Source: an uncultured Bacilli bacterium
GTDB lineage: Bacteria; Bacillota_I; Bacilli_A; RFN20; CAG-826
Length of the DNA stretch: 40,647 nucleotides
Assembly (NCBI GenBank): GCA_947625975.1
Contig: CANQQL010000009.1
Location: forward strand, 1 to 40,647
Reading direction: 5' to 3'
A program made the position numbers and the translations under genes. The notes beneath the pieces were generated by a model. That model saw nothing but the letters and a program-made list of their open reading frames with translations, ran no database searches and was not told the DNA's origin. How positions within the stretch are numbered: position 1 is the stretch's first letter; every line of letters starts with the position of its first letter. Positions 1 to 7,816 of this stretch are shown piece by piece.

Positions 1-11
1 ATTAAAAGTAG

Positions 12-39
12 AAAAACGCCTTTATTTAGGCTTTTTTTT
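12..39. terminator. Bidirectional Rho-independent terminator-like hairpin
   Basis: A short GCCT/AGGC stem (18-21 with 28-31) is followed on the plus strand by eight T residues and preceded by five A residues, so it could stop transcription from either side. It probably ends a gene lying outside the left edge, or the degraded element at 149-238. The stem is only 4 bp plus A/T pairs, so it is weak. Confidence 0.4.
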
Positions 40-148
40 CTTCTTTTCCTTTTCTCCAACTGTCAAAGATGAGAAAATTCAATACTTTTGACATCTTTTT
101 TATCGCTATATTTAAACTTGAGTTAAAATGCTTTTTCTTTGTCGGTTA

Positions 149-238
149 CTATATGACTTTTTCATTTCTTTTCCTTCTTTGTAGATATTGTTTCACAACA
201 TTTATTTTAAATTCTTCTAAATATTTATTGTTCTCCAT
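149..238 (-). pseudogene. Possible remnant of an IS3-family transposase OrfA (29 codons)
   Basis: An ATG at 238 has AGGAAG 8 nt upstream and opens a 29-residue frame beginning MENNKYLEEFKINVVKQYL, then a TAG stop. The pattern [K/R]-x-x-x-EFK-x-x-VV-x-x-YL is the usual beginning of IS3/IS150-type OrfA helix-turn-helix proteins, normally followed by a G-x-SY stretch. Here the SY (from KSY) appears in the next reading frame, so at least one frameshift is implied, and the remaining helix-turn-helix and OrfB are absent. A TGGACAC sequence on the minus strand (320-326) resembles some IS3 ends, but no matching end is clear. The assignment rests on a short match, so chance similarity is possible. Confidence 0.33.
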
Positions 239-331
239 GTTCGAGCTTCCTGCTTACATTATTTGAGATTCAACCTTTTTTACATTTTGGATTTTTTTAC
301 GATTACATTTTAAACTCATGTGTCCATTCAT

Positions 332-368
332 AAAAAAACTAGATTGATAATTCCAATCTAGTTTTTTT
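332..368 (-). terminator. Terminator of the tRNA-His transcript
   Basis: An 8-bp perfect stem CTAGATTG/CAATCTAG (339-346 with 354-361) with a 7-nt loop is flanked by A7 and T7, so it works on both strands. On the minus strand it lies 6 nt beyond the CCA end of tRNA-His. No other terminator is visible between the phosphatase gene and the tRNA, so it may also end the upstream unit. Confidence 0.8.
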
Positions 369-373
369 CAATA

Positions 374-450
374 TGGGGCGGTTAATCAGAATCGAACTGA
401 CGAATGTCTGGTTCACAGCCAGATGTGTTAACCACTTCACCATAACCGCC
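374..450 (-). tRNA. tRNA-His (anticodon GTG), CCA encoded
   Basis: The minus strand folds as a full cloverleaf. The acceptor is GCGGTTA paired with TAACCGC, with the extra G at position -1 opposite C73 that is the hallmark of histidine tRNA. The anticodon stem TCTGG/CCAGA encloses CTGTGAA, giving anticodon GTG. The T arm carries GTTCGATTC and the 3' CCA is genomically encoded (374-376). A possible own promoter (TTTACT, 17 nt, TAAAAT) lies in the gap before the phosphatase gene. Confidence 0.96.
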
Positions 451-519
451 ATACTTAATTATTTTAACGATATAAATACTAAAAGTAAAGAAAAATTTAT
501 TAAAAGGAATTATCTCTAC

Positions 520-1320
520 TTACTTTAGATATAATTTTTGCATTAAATTAAGTTTTTCATCTGTCACATTAATTTTTATTTTTAAAAATTCTCTCATCGA
601 TCCATAATTTATTTTAATAAAATCATAAATATTTTCTAAATATCTTCGTTTGATACCAAAAAGTGCTTTAACTACATTGTCAACATTTGTAAGATTCGGA
701 TGTTCACTTTTAATAGTTTTTATCATTTTATGAACATCATTTTTCACATACTCATTAGTAAGTAAATAATCGCTGATAATTGTCTCTCTATCAATGCCTA
801 AGCATTCCAAAACTAATACTGTGGCAAATCCCGCACGATCCTTACCTGCGGTACAATGCCATAAAGTTGCCTGATCATTATCGACAAGCAAATGGTCAAT
901 AAATTTTCCATACTGCGTTAATGCATAATCATCGTTGATAATATTTTCGTAAATATCTTCCATATATTTCTCGGCTTTTTCTAAATCATCGCCAATATCT
1001 AAAATAATCATTTTTACAATATCTTTATTACTTTTTTCATCGCGGGTAATGCCTTTGGTAATTTCATGCATTATGGGATTATAAATATATTTTACACCCG
1101 GCAGAACAGGGTCAGGCTTTTCATTTTTTTCATCGAGTGAACGAAAATCAATGATTTGACCCAAATTAAAATCTTTTAATAGTATTTCTTTATCCTTTTC
1201 CGTTGCAAAAAACAATTGACCGCTTCGAATAAGTTTTTTATCTTTTATTACTCTGCCGTCTATTGTCTTGAGTCCACCTAAATCTCGTGTATTGCATAGT
1301 CCTTCTAAATTAATTCTCAT
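520..1320 (-). CDS. Tyrosine/dual-specificity phosphatase-like protein (Y_phosphatase3 family), cytoplasmic
   Basis: This 266-residue protein has the P-loop HCTAGKDR (His155, Cys156, Arg162), the HCxxGKDR signature of the Y_phosphatase3 family, which removes phosphate from phosphotyrosine and in some members from phosphoinositides. The N-terminal NTRDLGG (10-16) is the other conserved block. There is no signal peptide, so it should act in the cytoplasm. It is the last gene of the unit transporter, phospholipase C-like, phosphatase, 4 nt after the preceding stop, and its ribosome site AAAGGTGA overlaps that stop. A secreted relative of the same family is encoded at 37317-38417. The substrate is unknown. 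Confidence 0.85.
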   Translation of the reverse strand: MRINLEGLCNTRDLGGLKTIDGRVIKDKKLIRSGQLFFATEKDKEILLKDFNLGQIIDFRSLDEKNEKPDPVLPGVKYIYNPIMHEITKGITRDEKSNKDIVKMIILDIGDDLEKAEKYMEDIYENIINDDYALTQYGKFIDHLLVDNDQATLWHCTAGKDRAGFATVLVLECLGIDRETIISDYLLTNEYVKNDVHKMIKTIKSEHPNLTNVDNVVKALFGIKRRYLENIYDFIKINYGSMREFLKIKINVTDEKLNLMQKLYLK

Positions 1321-1324
1321 AAAA

Positions 1325-2269
1325 TCACCTTTTATTTTCTAATAATAGTCTAAAATATTTCTTTGTTGCGCCAATTTCAAAGCCATCATGATCGATATTA
1401 TGGACAAAATTATTTAATAAATCTTTAACTTCTAAGCCACTTGCCGCTTGTTTCATAATATTATTAACTGTCTCAGCATCCTTTTTGGCGTTATTAAATA
1501 ATTCGTAAAATGATTCAAAGCGAATATTACCATTCACACAATTGAGCCATTTTTGCCCTGATGAATTAAAAATATCATATTTCTTTAGTTTTCTTAAACT
1601 TAAAGGACCCGACATCGCATTTAATTCATGTTTGTTGAAGAAAATATGAAAAAATAACTTTTTAATTTTAAATGGAGAATACATCAGACGTGTAACAAAA
1701 CGCATATTTTTTACACTCAAATAATAAGTATCTTCCTTAATGTATGAAATTTTAAAATATCTTTTGGCCAAATGAGCAAACATCTTCGATATCACATGTA
1801 AATGCTCGTCGCTTACTTCAATCATTTTGGGTGTCTTTTTAGTTTCTTTACATTTTTTATACATAATTGCATCAATATATGATTCAATCTTGGCATGTTC
1901 TAAAGAATATTTTCTCTTTTCTTTTTCAATATTCGAGAAACCAGAGATATAAAAAATATAGGGATGAGCATTTCGATCTAGGCAATAATGGAAAATGAAT
2001 CCTTTTATAAAACTCAGCAAAATTTCTCTTTCGCTTTCACTTTTTTCCAGTGCGTAAGTAAGCATATATTCATAAACAGGAGCCACATTAGTATGGTGCA
2101 AAAGTGTTCCAAAATTTCGTACTTCTTTTACGTTTTTTTGTTTTTTTAAACTATAACCATAAAAGAAAAATGGATCTGGTCCTTGACCCGCAAGTGCAAG
2201 AATATCGAAATACTTATCTTGCTTTGCTTGGCTTTTTATAAATTCATAATGTGTAATTAATGCTGGCAT
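1325..2269 (-). CDS. Zinc-dependent phospholipase C-like protein
   Basis: This 314-residue protein carries the spaced histidines and acids of the zinc-dependent phospholipase C family (PF00882): MPALITHYEF at the start (His7), GPDPFF (Asp32), LLHH (His58-59), FHYCLDRNAHPY (His94, Asp98, His102) and H125-x3-E129. Bacterial members of this type without a signal peptide are common in Firmicutes and mostly uncharacterised; the fold suggests a metal-dependent phosphoesterase, but lipid cleavage is not shown. It begins 12 nt after the transporter stop, with AGGAG upstream. It ends in TGA (1325-1327), which shows that TGA terminates translation in this organism. Confidence 0.75.
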   Translation of the reverse strand: MPALITHYEFIKSQAKQDKYFDILALAGQGPDPFFFYGYSLKKQKNVKEVRNFGTLLHHTNVAPVYEYMLTYALEKSESEREILLSFIKGFIFHYCLDRNAHPYIFYISGFSNIEKEKRKYSLEHAKIESYIDAIMYKKCKETKKTPKMIEVSDEHLHVISKMFAHLAKRYFKISYIKEDTYYLSVKNMRFVTRLMYSPFKIKKLFFHIFFNKHELNAMSGPLSLRKLKKYDIFNSSGQKWLNCVNGNIRFESFYELFNNAKKDAETVNNIMKQAASGLEVKDLLNNFVHNIDHDGFEIGATKKYFRLLLENKR

Positions 2270-2281
2270 AACATAAAACTC

Positions 2282-3610
2282 CTAATTTTTATTTTCCGTA
2301 ATCATATTGTCTTTTATTGTCGCATGACGATTTGTAACAAATATAAATACTAAAAGTGCTAAAATCATAAATATTGTTGAATAAATAAATAAAGACTCAA
2401 AGCCTAATATATCCATTACTCTACCTACAAAAATCGGCGTAATAGATTGAGCAAGCATTGAGGAGGTATAATATAAGCCGGTATATTTGCCAACATTCGT
2501 GGCATTAGACATTTCCACTACCATCGGATACGAGGAAAGATTAATCAATGCCCATCCAATGCCGGCAATTGCAAAGAAAACAATATAAATATAAAGCGTG
2601 GTTTTTAAAGCCGTAAAAGAAATTATATAACAACCTCCTAAGGAAAATATCATGAGAATAAGTCCTAATACTATAGACCATTTACGACCAATTTTATTCA
2701 CAAGTTTGCCACCGGGAATAAATGTAAGCATCGAGACGATAGTTAAAATTATTGTGGCAATAGAATTAGACCCCAAATTCATAACCTTTTCACCATAGGT
2801 CGACCAAAATGTCTCAACTGCATTAAACGACATAAACCAAAGGAAAATAGAAATAATAAGTAAAATTAAATTTATTTTATCTCTTTTTGTTAATTTATGA
2901 TCATCCTTTGTTGCCGCTTCTGTCTCTGCTAATTGCTCGCCAATTTCCATTTCTGCTTTAATTTCTTCTTTGATTTTGTTTTCCTTGATTTTTAAAACTA
3001 AAACAATCAGTGCACCTAGCATTAAAAGAGAAGTTAAAGCAAATGGAATAACAAGATACATTGGATCCGGTGTACTTTTAACGGAAAATATTCCAATCAT
3101 TTGCAGGGCACCCGCAAATATAGCTCCGACATATCCTACAAAATTAATTATTCCGTTTGCGCTAGCTCGTAAAGGTTTAGGTGTGACATCCGGCATTAAA
3201 CTTACCGCCGGATTTCGATACATCTGCATAAAAACAAGAATCAATCCCATTGTAACAATTACACCGACAAGTGAATTTATTGCGTAAAAATATGGAATTA
3301 ATGGAAAAATAATTAACGAAAGTATCGTACCAACAATTATAAACGGAATTCGTTTTCCCAACTTAGTATTAGTTTTATCGGATAATCCACCAAATAAAGG
3401 AAGTAAAAACAAAGCTAAAACATTATCCATTGCCATAATGACACCTACTATTGAACTATAGTTTCCTGCACCGTAAGTAGAAACTAATAATTTGTCCAAA
3501 AAGAGAGGACAATAGTAGTTATACATTTGCCATAGCATCAATATAGTAAAAAACGTAAGCCCAATTATAATGGTGCGTTTATAGTTTAATTTCAGTTTAA
3601 TTTGCTCCAT
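2282..3610 (-). CDS. MFS sugar transporter, SLC45/GPH-like
   Basis: The protein has 442 residues and about 12 hydrophobic segments, with a charged loop of about 35 residues in the middle (near 210-245), the usual 6+6 layout. The N-terminus (TFFTILMLWQMYNYYCPLFL) and the loop GGLSDKTNTKLGKRIPF, equivalent to the MFS motif between helices 2 and 3, are typical of the SLC45 and glycoside-pentoside-hexuronide symporters that import disaccharides with protons or sodium. It is the first gene of a three-gene unit and lies just after the terminator of the glucan operon, so it may import small products such as laminaribiose. That substrate is inferred from position only. Confidence 0.78.
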   Translation of the reverse strand: MEQIKLKLNYKRTIIIGLTFFTILMLWQMYNYYCPLFLDKLLVSTYGAGNYSSIVGVIMAMDNVLALFLLPLFGGLSDKTNTKLGKRIPFIIVGTILSLIIFPLIPYFYAINSLVGVIVTMGLILVFMQMYRNPAVSLMPDVTPKPLRASANGIINFVGYVGAIFAGALQMIGIFSVKSTPDPMYLVIPFALTSLLMLGALIVLVLKIKENKIKEEIKAEMEIGEQLAETEAATKDDHKLTKRDKINLILLIISIFLWFMSFNAVETFWSTYGEKVMNLGSNSIATIILTIVSMLTFIPGGKLVNKIGRKWSIVLGLILMIFSLGGCYIISFTALKTTLYIYIVFFAIAGIGWALINLSSYPMVVEMSNATNVGKYTGLYYTSSMLAQSITPIFVGRVMDILGFESLFIYSTIFMILALLVFIFVTNRHATIKDNMITENKN

Positions 3611-3627
3611 ATTTTTCCACCCATTTA

Positions 3628-3656
3628 ACTATATCATTTATAAAACCAATTTACAA
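3628..3656 (-). promoter_or_regulatory. Candidate sigma-A promoter of the transporter unit
   Basis: On the minus strand TTGTAA (3651-3656) and TATAGT (3628-3633) are separated by 17 nt, in the gap between the phosphorylase terminator and the transporter start. The leader would be only about 10 nt. No LacI or cre-like palindrome is seen here, unlike the other units. Confidence 0.4.
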
Positions 3657-3694
3657 TTTATATACGCTAGGATATCAGATAATTTTAAGGCAAA

Positions 3695-3723
3695 TAAAAA
3701 AGCCCTATTTTTTATTTAGGGCT
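3695..3723 (-). terminator. Terminator of the large glucan operon
   Basis: A perfect 7-bp stem AGCCCTA/TAGGGCT (3701-3707 with 3717-3723) is followed on the minus strand by six T residues. It lies 16 nt after the phosphorylase stop and is the first convincing terminator downstream of the promoter at 20116-20144. Confidence 0.85.
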
Positions 3724-3739
3724 TAAATATAATTTCGGA

Positions 3740-6700
3740 CTATCCTATTGTAGCATTAAGCTTTTTGATTTCTTTATTACGCAATTTAAGAGCTAAATTA
3801 CCTTTTAAGGTATCACCTTGAACATGCAAAATTTCACCATTTGCAAGAAGCACTTCTATTTCTTTTACTTTTGCCTCATAACCATTAAGTCTAAGCGGAT
3901 TTTTTAATGTTACCTCGGTATTAGCTAATAATCGGTATTTGATTTCATCGTTTTCATCAAAGAAATCTTTTTCTATTAGAGGGTTAAAAGTAAAACATAA
4001 TTCATTATTTTGCATATTGAAAGACTTCGTTCCTACAAAAAGCATATACCACATACTTATAAATTCTGCATTCGCGCCAGATAATCTTGCCTGAAAGCCT
4101 TGACCAACGAGATTTTTATTTTTAAAGTTACTTGTCGCAATAAACGAACAATTTTCAATAGTGGACCTTCCATATCTTTCCGGGGCAAAAAATGGTGGCA
4201 TATTGGTTTTGATTTGTTTAAAAAATTCCTTATATAAACCGCCTTTTAACATGCCTAAAAGAAATTTGTAGTCCATATGTAAGAAGCAAGATTCTCTTTC
4301 TAACCATCCTGATGCAAAGGTCCTGATTCTACCAATTTGATTTGTTTCATTTACTAATGATTCAGAAGTTTTAAATAATTTCAATTTATGATCATAGCCA
4401 TCTGTTGCCACATACTTCTTGTATTGTTCTTTATTATTAAATAAAGGCACTTCAAATGATTTGGCTATTCCTTCGGCGAAATGTGGCAATGTATGCACTT
4501 TAAACTCTTTTGGTAAAACATATGTGTATTTGTTGTCCTTACCAATTTCTTCATATTTTTCCACACTGTAATAGAAATAAGTAGGAACCATATGCTTGTC
4601 ATCATACTTAATAGCTTTGTTTAAACCGTTTTTAAGAGTTTTTAGAATTAATTCATAATCGCGAAGAATTTCCTCATTAGGAATAAAATTTTCTTTCGTT
4701 TCAGGATTATTACGCATTGCCTCTCTTAAATTCTCTTTAAGAGCCACTAAGGCAAAATAACGTTCCACATCCTTTAATTTTATCGCCTTAATAAAACCAT
4801 CTAAGAAATCTTTTTGTTCTTTTAAGAGTATAACTCCATGGCCATAAAGTTTTTGCTTTTCATAAGCAAAGTTTACCAAGCGGTATAATTCAATTAAATC
4901 TGTCACACTTGATCCAAAAATGCCCGGTAAACCATTTAAAGCATCATTCCATCCTGGTTTACCACCATCAATATCTAAACCCATACCATAGGGGTCTAAA
5001 GAAGCCGCTTTAACCATTATTAGTGCAAAAACTTTACTGGCAAGCGTGGTATAATATATCTCGCCATTTTGCTTAAACCACGGTTCATTTAAATATCCTA
5101 ATAAACCGAGATCTTTATTTTTTTCATCATCAATCAAATCCCATCTTCGAACACCCCTTGGGGTCAAAATATAACGGTTGTTATATGATCTTGTAACTAA
5201 AGGAGTATTAAATGTCGCTATGTTGCGATTATTCCAGATTTCTTTTATTTTGTCTGGAAGAACTTTTTCGAAATTCTCCAATAAATCTAGCAAATAAATA
5301 AAATGATCGCACCAATATCCTTCACCCGTTTTTGCCAAATAGCACTCTTGAGAATTTTTTAATATTTCATCGACCTCTTCATCGGTAATATTTTCGTTCA
5401 AAAGATACAAATCCCCTAAAGAAAAATTCTTTAATTTCTCTTTTGCAATTCCGGCAATTGTCTCTTTTTCGCCAACATAAGTGAAATTAACACCACCCAC
5501 TACTAAAGGATTAAAGCCATCAAATTGTACTAAGGACATAAAATAACGAATATTATAGTCGCCTATCTCCGGATGAAAAAATAAATCATTTCGTCGATTT
5601 TGCAAAACATCTCGGAAGTTTCCTTCACCATGAGAATAATATTCAGGTTTTATGATAAACCAGTTATAATCACGTTCCGGATCACCATGCTTTCTTGAAT
5701 AAATATAGTGTATTTTTTCTCCTTTTTTGATTGGTAATCCTCCGCGAAGCAAGTTATCTAGGTAGCATTGCTTGATATATTGATTAAAAAGCGAATTGTT
5801 CGTTTCAGTGGAAATTTCGCTCATAATTTCTTCAAGAATCTCATGATTTCTTTTTTTCTTTTTATCGACAAAATCGAAATCATTACGGTCTAATGACATT
5901 ATTTCGCCTTTTTCGTTCCAGCCAAATATTTCCATTAAACGAACCTCTTCTCCAGGCTTTAACTCTACCTTATTTCCTAAAAAGGCACAAGGAAGCTGAT
6001 TATGGGTAATTTGCTCTGTTGCTCTAATTTTCTCAAAACTATTTTTTTCCACTCCTGCTGCAACACTTAAAGAGGTGTCATAAGCAAAAATAATATTTTG
6101 ATCTACAATCCGAGTTGTTTCCCCCTTTGAGGAATAGGCTTTAAAAAAGAAACTTGATTTTACATCTTCCACTAAAGAGGAATCATTTGTAGATGAAAGT
6201 AAGCGATAAAACGGAATATTATTTTCCAAATTCTCTACACTCATCCAAGCACGGAACAAATTTCCGGTACTTTTTAATTCACCAAGCGACAAACCATAAG
6301 GAATCAGTGTGGCAAGTCCATCGTAAATTTCTAAATTACGAGTTTCTTTAGAAAGATTTTTTATTCTTACATCCCGAATTAAAGCTGGATATTTTTCCTC
6401 TGGCATCGTAAAATAATGAACTTCGGTATGAAGTTTACTTTTGTCATTAGTTTCTTCAATTATCAATTCTTCGTTATTCATGAACATTTTGGTTTGGCAA
6501 GTTTGTCCAACCTTAAAAGGTTCAAAAATCTTTTTACCTATTTTAATAAAAGTACGAAATCCTTGATACTGTACCCGTTCATAAGCAATAAATGCCGGTG
6601 AAAATTCAAGCATACAACTATCTTTATCACGAATACCAAAACTAGTAATGCATTGTCCTCTATTTGTGTAAAACAGCCATAGAGGTTTGCCTTTCTCTCC

Positions 6701-6790
6701 GGCAATCGCCGGAGTAAAGTTTGTGAATATTTTTTTCTTAGCAAAATTTTTAATTACAAAATAATTATTTTCAAATGAATAATCCGACAT
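3740..6790 (-). CDS. Inverting beta-glucan/oligoglucan phosphorylase, GH94/GH149/GH161 type
   Basis: This 1016-residue cytoplasmic protein has the plan of clan GH-Q phosphorylases: an N-terminal beta-sandwich (about 1-300) and an (alpha/alpha)6 barrel. HGEGNFRDVLQNRRND (387-402) and GKPGWNDALNGLPG (610-623) are landmark motifs; Asp616 of GWND is the expected general acid. Classical GH94 cellobiose phosphorylases have GDWND here, so the GWND form and the length point to a long-chain branch such as GH161 or GH149. These enzymes cleave beta-1,3 (or other beta) glucans with phosphate, giving glucose 1-phosphate. It is the last gene of the operon, and its AAGGAGGT ribosome site is embedded in the final codons of the LacI gene. 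Linkage specificity cannot be read from sequence alone; two GH16 genes nearby favour beta-1,3. Confidence 0.82.
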   Translation of the reverse strand: MSDYSFENNYFVIKNFAKKKIFTNFTPAIAGEKGKPLWLFYTNRGQCITSFGIRDKDSCMLEFSPAFIAYERVQYQGFRTFIKIGKKIFEPFKVGQTCQTKMFMNNEELIIEETNDKSKLHTEVHYFTMPEEKYPALIRDVRIKNLSKETRNLEIYDGLATLIPYGLSLGELKSTGNLFRAWMSVENLENNIPFYRLLSSTNDSSLVEDVKSSFFFKAYSSKGETTRIVDQNIIFAYDTSLSVAAGVEKNSFEKIRATEQITHNQLPCAFLGNKVELKPGEEVRLMEIFGWNEKGEIMSLDRNDFDFVDKKKKRNHEILEEIMSEISTETNNSLFNQYIKQCYLDNLLRGGLPIKKGEKIHYIYSRKHGDPERDYNWFIIKPEYYSHGEGNFRDVLQNRRNDLFFHPEIGDYNIRYFMSLVQFDGFNPLVVGGVNFTYVGEKETIAGIAKEKLKNFSLGDLYLLNENITDEEVDEILKNSQECYLAKTGEGYWCDHFIYLLDLLENFEKVLPDKIKEIWNNRNIATFNTPLVTRSYNNRYILTPRGVRRWDLIDDEKNKDLGLLGYLNEPWFKQNGEIYYTTLASKVFALIMVKAASLDPYGMGLDIDGGKPGWNDALNGLPGIFGSSVTDLIELYRLVNFAYEKQKLYGHGVILLKEQKDFLDGFIKAIKLKDVERYFALVALKENLREAMRNNPETKENFIPNEEILRDYELILKTLKNGLNKAIKYDDKHMVPTYFYYSVEKYEEIGKDNKYTYVLPKEFKVHTLPHFAEGIAKSFEVPLFNNKEQYKKYVATDGYDHKLKLFKTSESLVNETNQIGRIRTFASGWLERESCFLHMDYKFLLGMLKGGLYKEFFKQIKTNMPPFFAPERYGRSTIENCSFIATSNFKNKNLVGQGFQARLSGANAEFISMWYMLFVGTKSFNMQNNELCFTFNPLIEKDFFDENDEIKYRLLANTEVTLKNPLRLNGYEAKVKEIEVLLANGEILHVQGDTLKGNLALKLRNKEIKKLNATIG

Positions 6791-6794
6791 TTTG

Positions 6795-7814
6795 CTACCT
6801 CCTTCTTATATCATAAACTGACTTACCACGCACTATCGTACCAGGTATTAAAATTCTCTTCGTCTTGGCTGAGACATTTCGCATCGTTTCAAGCAATAAA
6901 TCGGATAAGGTCTCACCAATTTTTTCACTATCTTGCTTAGCGGTTGTAAGTAACGGATAAGTGTAATTTGCAATATCTGTTCCATCAAAACCGGTGACAG
7001 AAACATCTTCAGGGCAACGAAGACCCATTTCATTAATCACCTGAATTGCCGTTGCCGCATCATAATCATCAGGGCACATAATAACACTAGGTCGCACTTT
7101 CTTTAAGAGTATTTTTCTTACTACTTCTCGCATGCTTTCCGCATCTTTAAACTTAGATACGTAGTAATTGTCTTCACTCCAGGCAATATGGTGCTTTTTT
7201 AATGTTTCCAAGAAGGCTTTATATCGCACTTCACTCACATCGCTCGTATTGCTCCCCGAAACGTAGGCAATATTTCGATGCCCATTTTCCAGTATATATT
7301 CGGTCAATTCTTCCATTAGTTTAGCATTATCAGATGAAACCGAACTGACTGCTAAATCACCCAGATAGTCGAATGCAACACAAGGAACATCACTTGTCAT
7401 CATTTCAATCATTTCTTGTTGATTCATATCACCATAGAGTAAAACTCCCGCAATATTCCGGCTTTTGGCATTACGATAGAATGTTTCTTCTTTTCCTAAA
7501 ACATTACGTGATATAAATAAAATATCATATTTTTTTGTTTTCAGAGCATTTTGGAAGTGAGAAGAAATATTACCAAAAAATTCGTGATTTAAAGTAGAGA
7601 TATTCGTGTCGTAATAAGATAAAATGCCAATATTATGCGATTTGGCCTTCGAAAGGGTAATTGCTCCAACATTAGGAATATAATTTAATTCTTTAATGGC
7701 CTTCTTAACTTTTTCTTTGGTTTTCGGCGTTATTCCACTATAACCATTTAAAACTTTTGAAACAGTTGAAGGCGCGCATTTGCAATATTTTGCAATATCA
7801 TAGATTGTGACCAT
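6795..7814 (-). CDS. LacI-family transcriptional regulator
   Basis: This 339-residue protein has the helix-turn-helix VTIYDIAKYCKCAPSTVSKVLNG at its N-terminus, the hinge region at about 46-58, and a periplasmic-binding-protein-like effector domain to the end (for example CPDDYDAATAI, VTGFDGTDIANY). I chose ATG 7814, 2 nt after the GH30 stop, over an in-frame TTG at 7835, because family members begin a few residues before the TIYDIA motif. It is co-transcribed with the glucan importer and enzymes and is the natural candidate to bind the GAAANCGNTTTC palindromes at 23262, 36912 and 40535. Its inducer is probably a beta-gluco-oligosaccharide (inference). Confidence 0.93.
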   Translation of the reverse strand: MVTIYDIAKYCKCAPSTVSKVLNGYSGITPKTKEKVKKAIKELNYIPNVGAITLSKAKSHNIGILSYYDTNISTLNHEFFGNISSHFQNALKTKKYDILFISRNVLGKEETFYRNAKSRNIAGVLLYGDMNQQEMIEMMTSDVPCVAFDYLGDLAVSSVSSDNAKLMEELTEYILENGHRNIAYVSGSNTSDVSEVRYKAFLETLKKHHIAWSEDNYYVSKFKDAESMREVVRKILLKKVRPSVIMCPDDYDAATAIQVINEMGLRCPEDVSVTGFDGTDIANYTYPLLTTAKQDSEKIGETLSDLLLETMRNVSAKTKRILIPGTIVRGKSVYDIRRR

Positions 7815-7816
7815 TG

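Noticed and set aside
69-266. 65-residue hydrophobic frame on the plus strand
   Set aside because: No Shine-Dalgarno before its ATG, Phe/Cys-rich composition of an AT-rich spacer, and it runs antisense to the possible transposase remnant.
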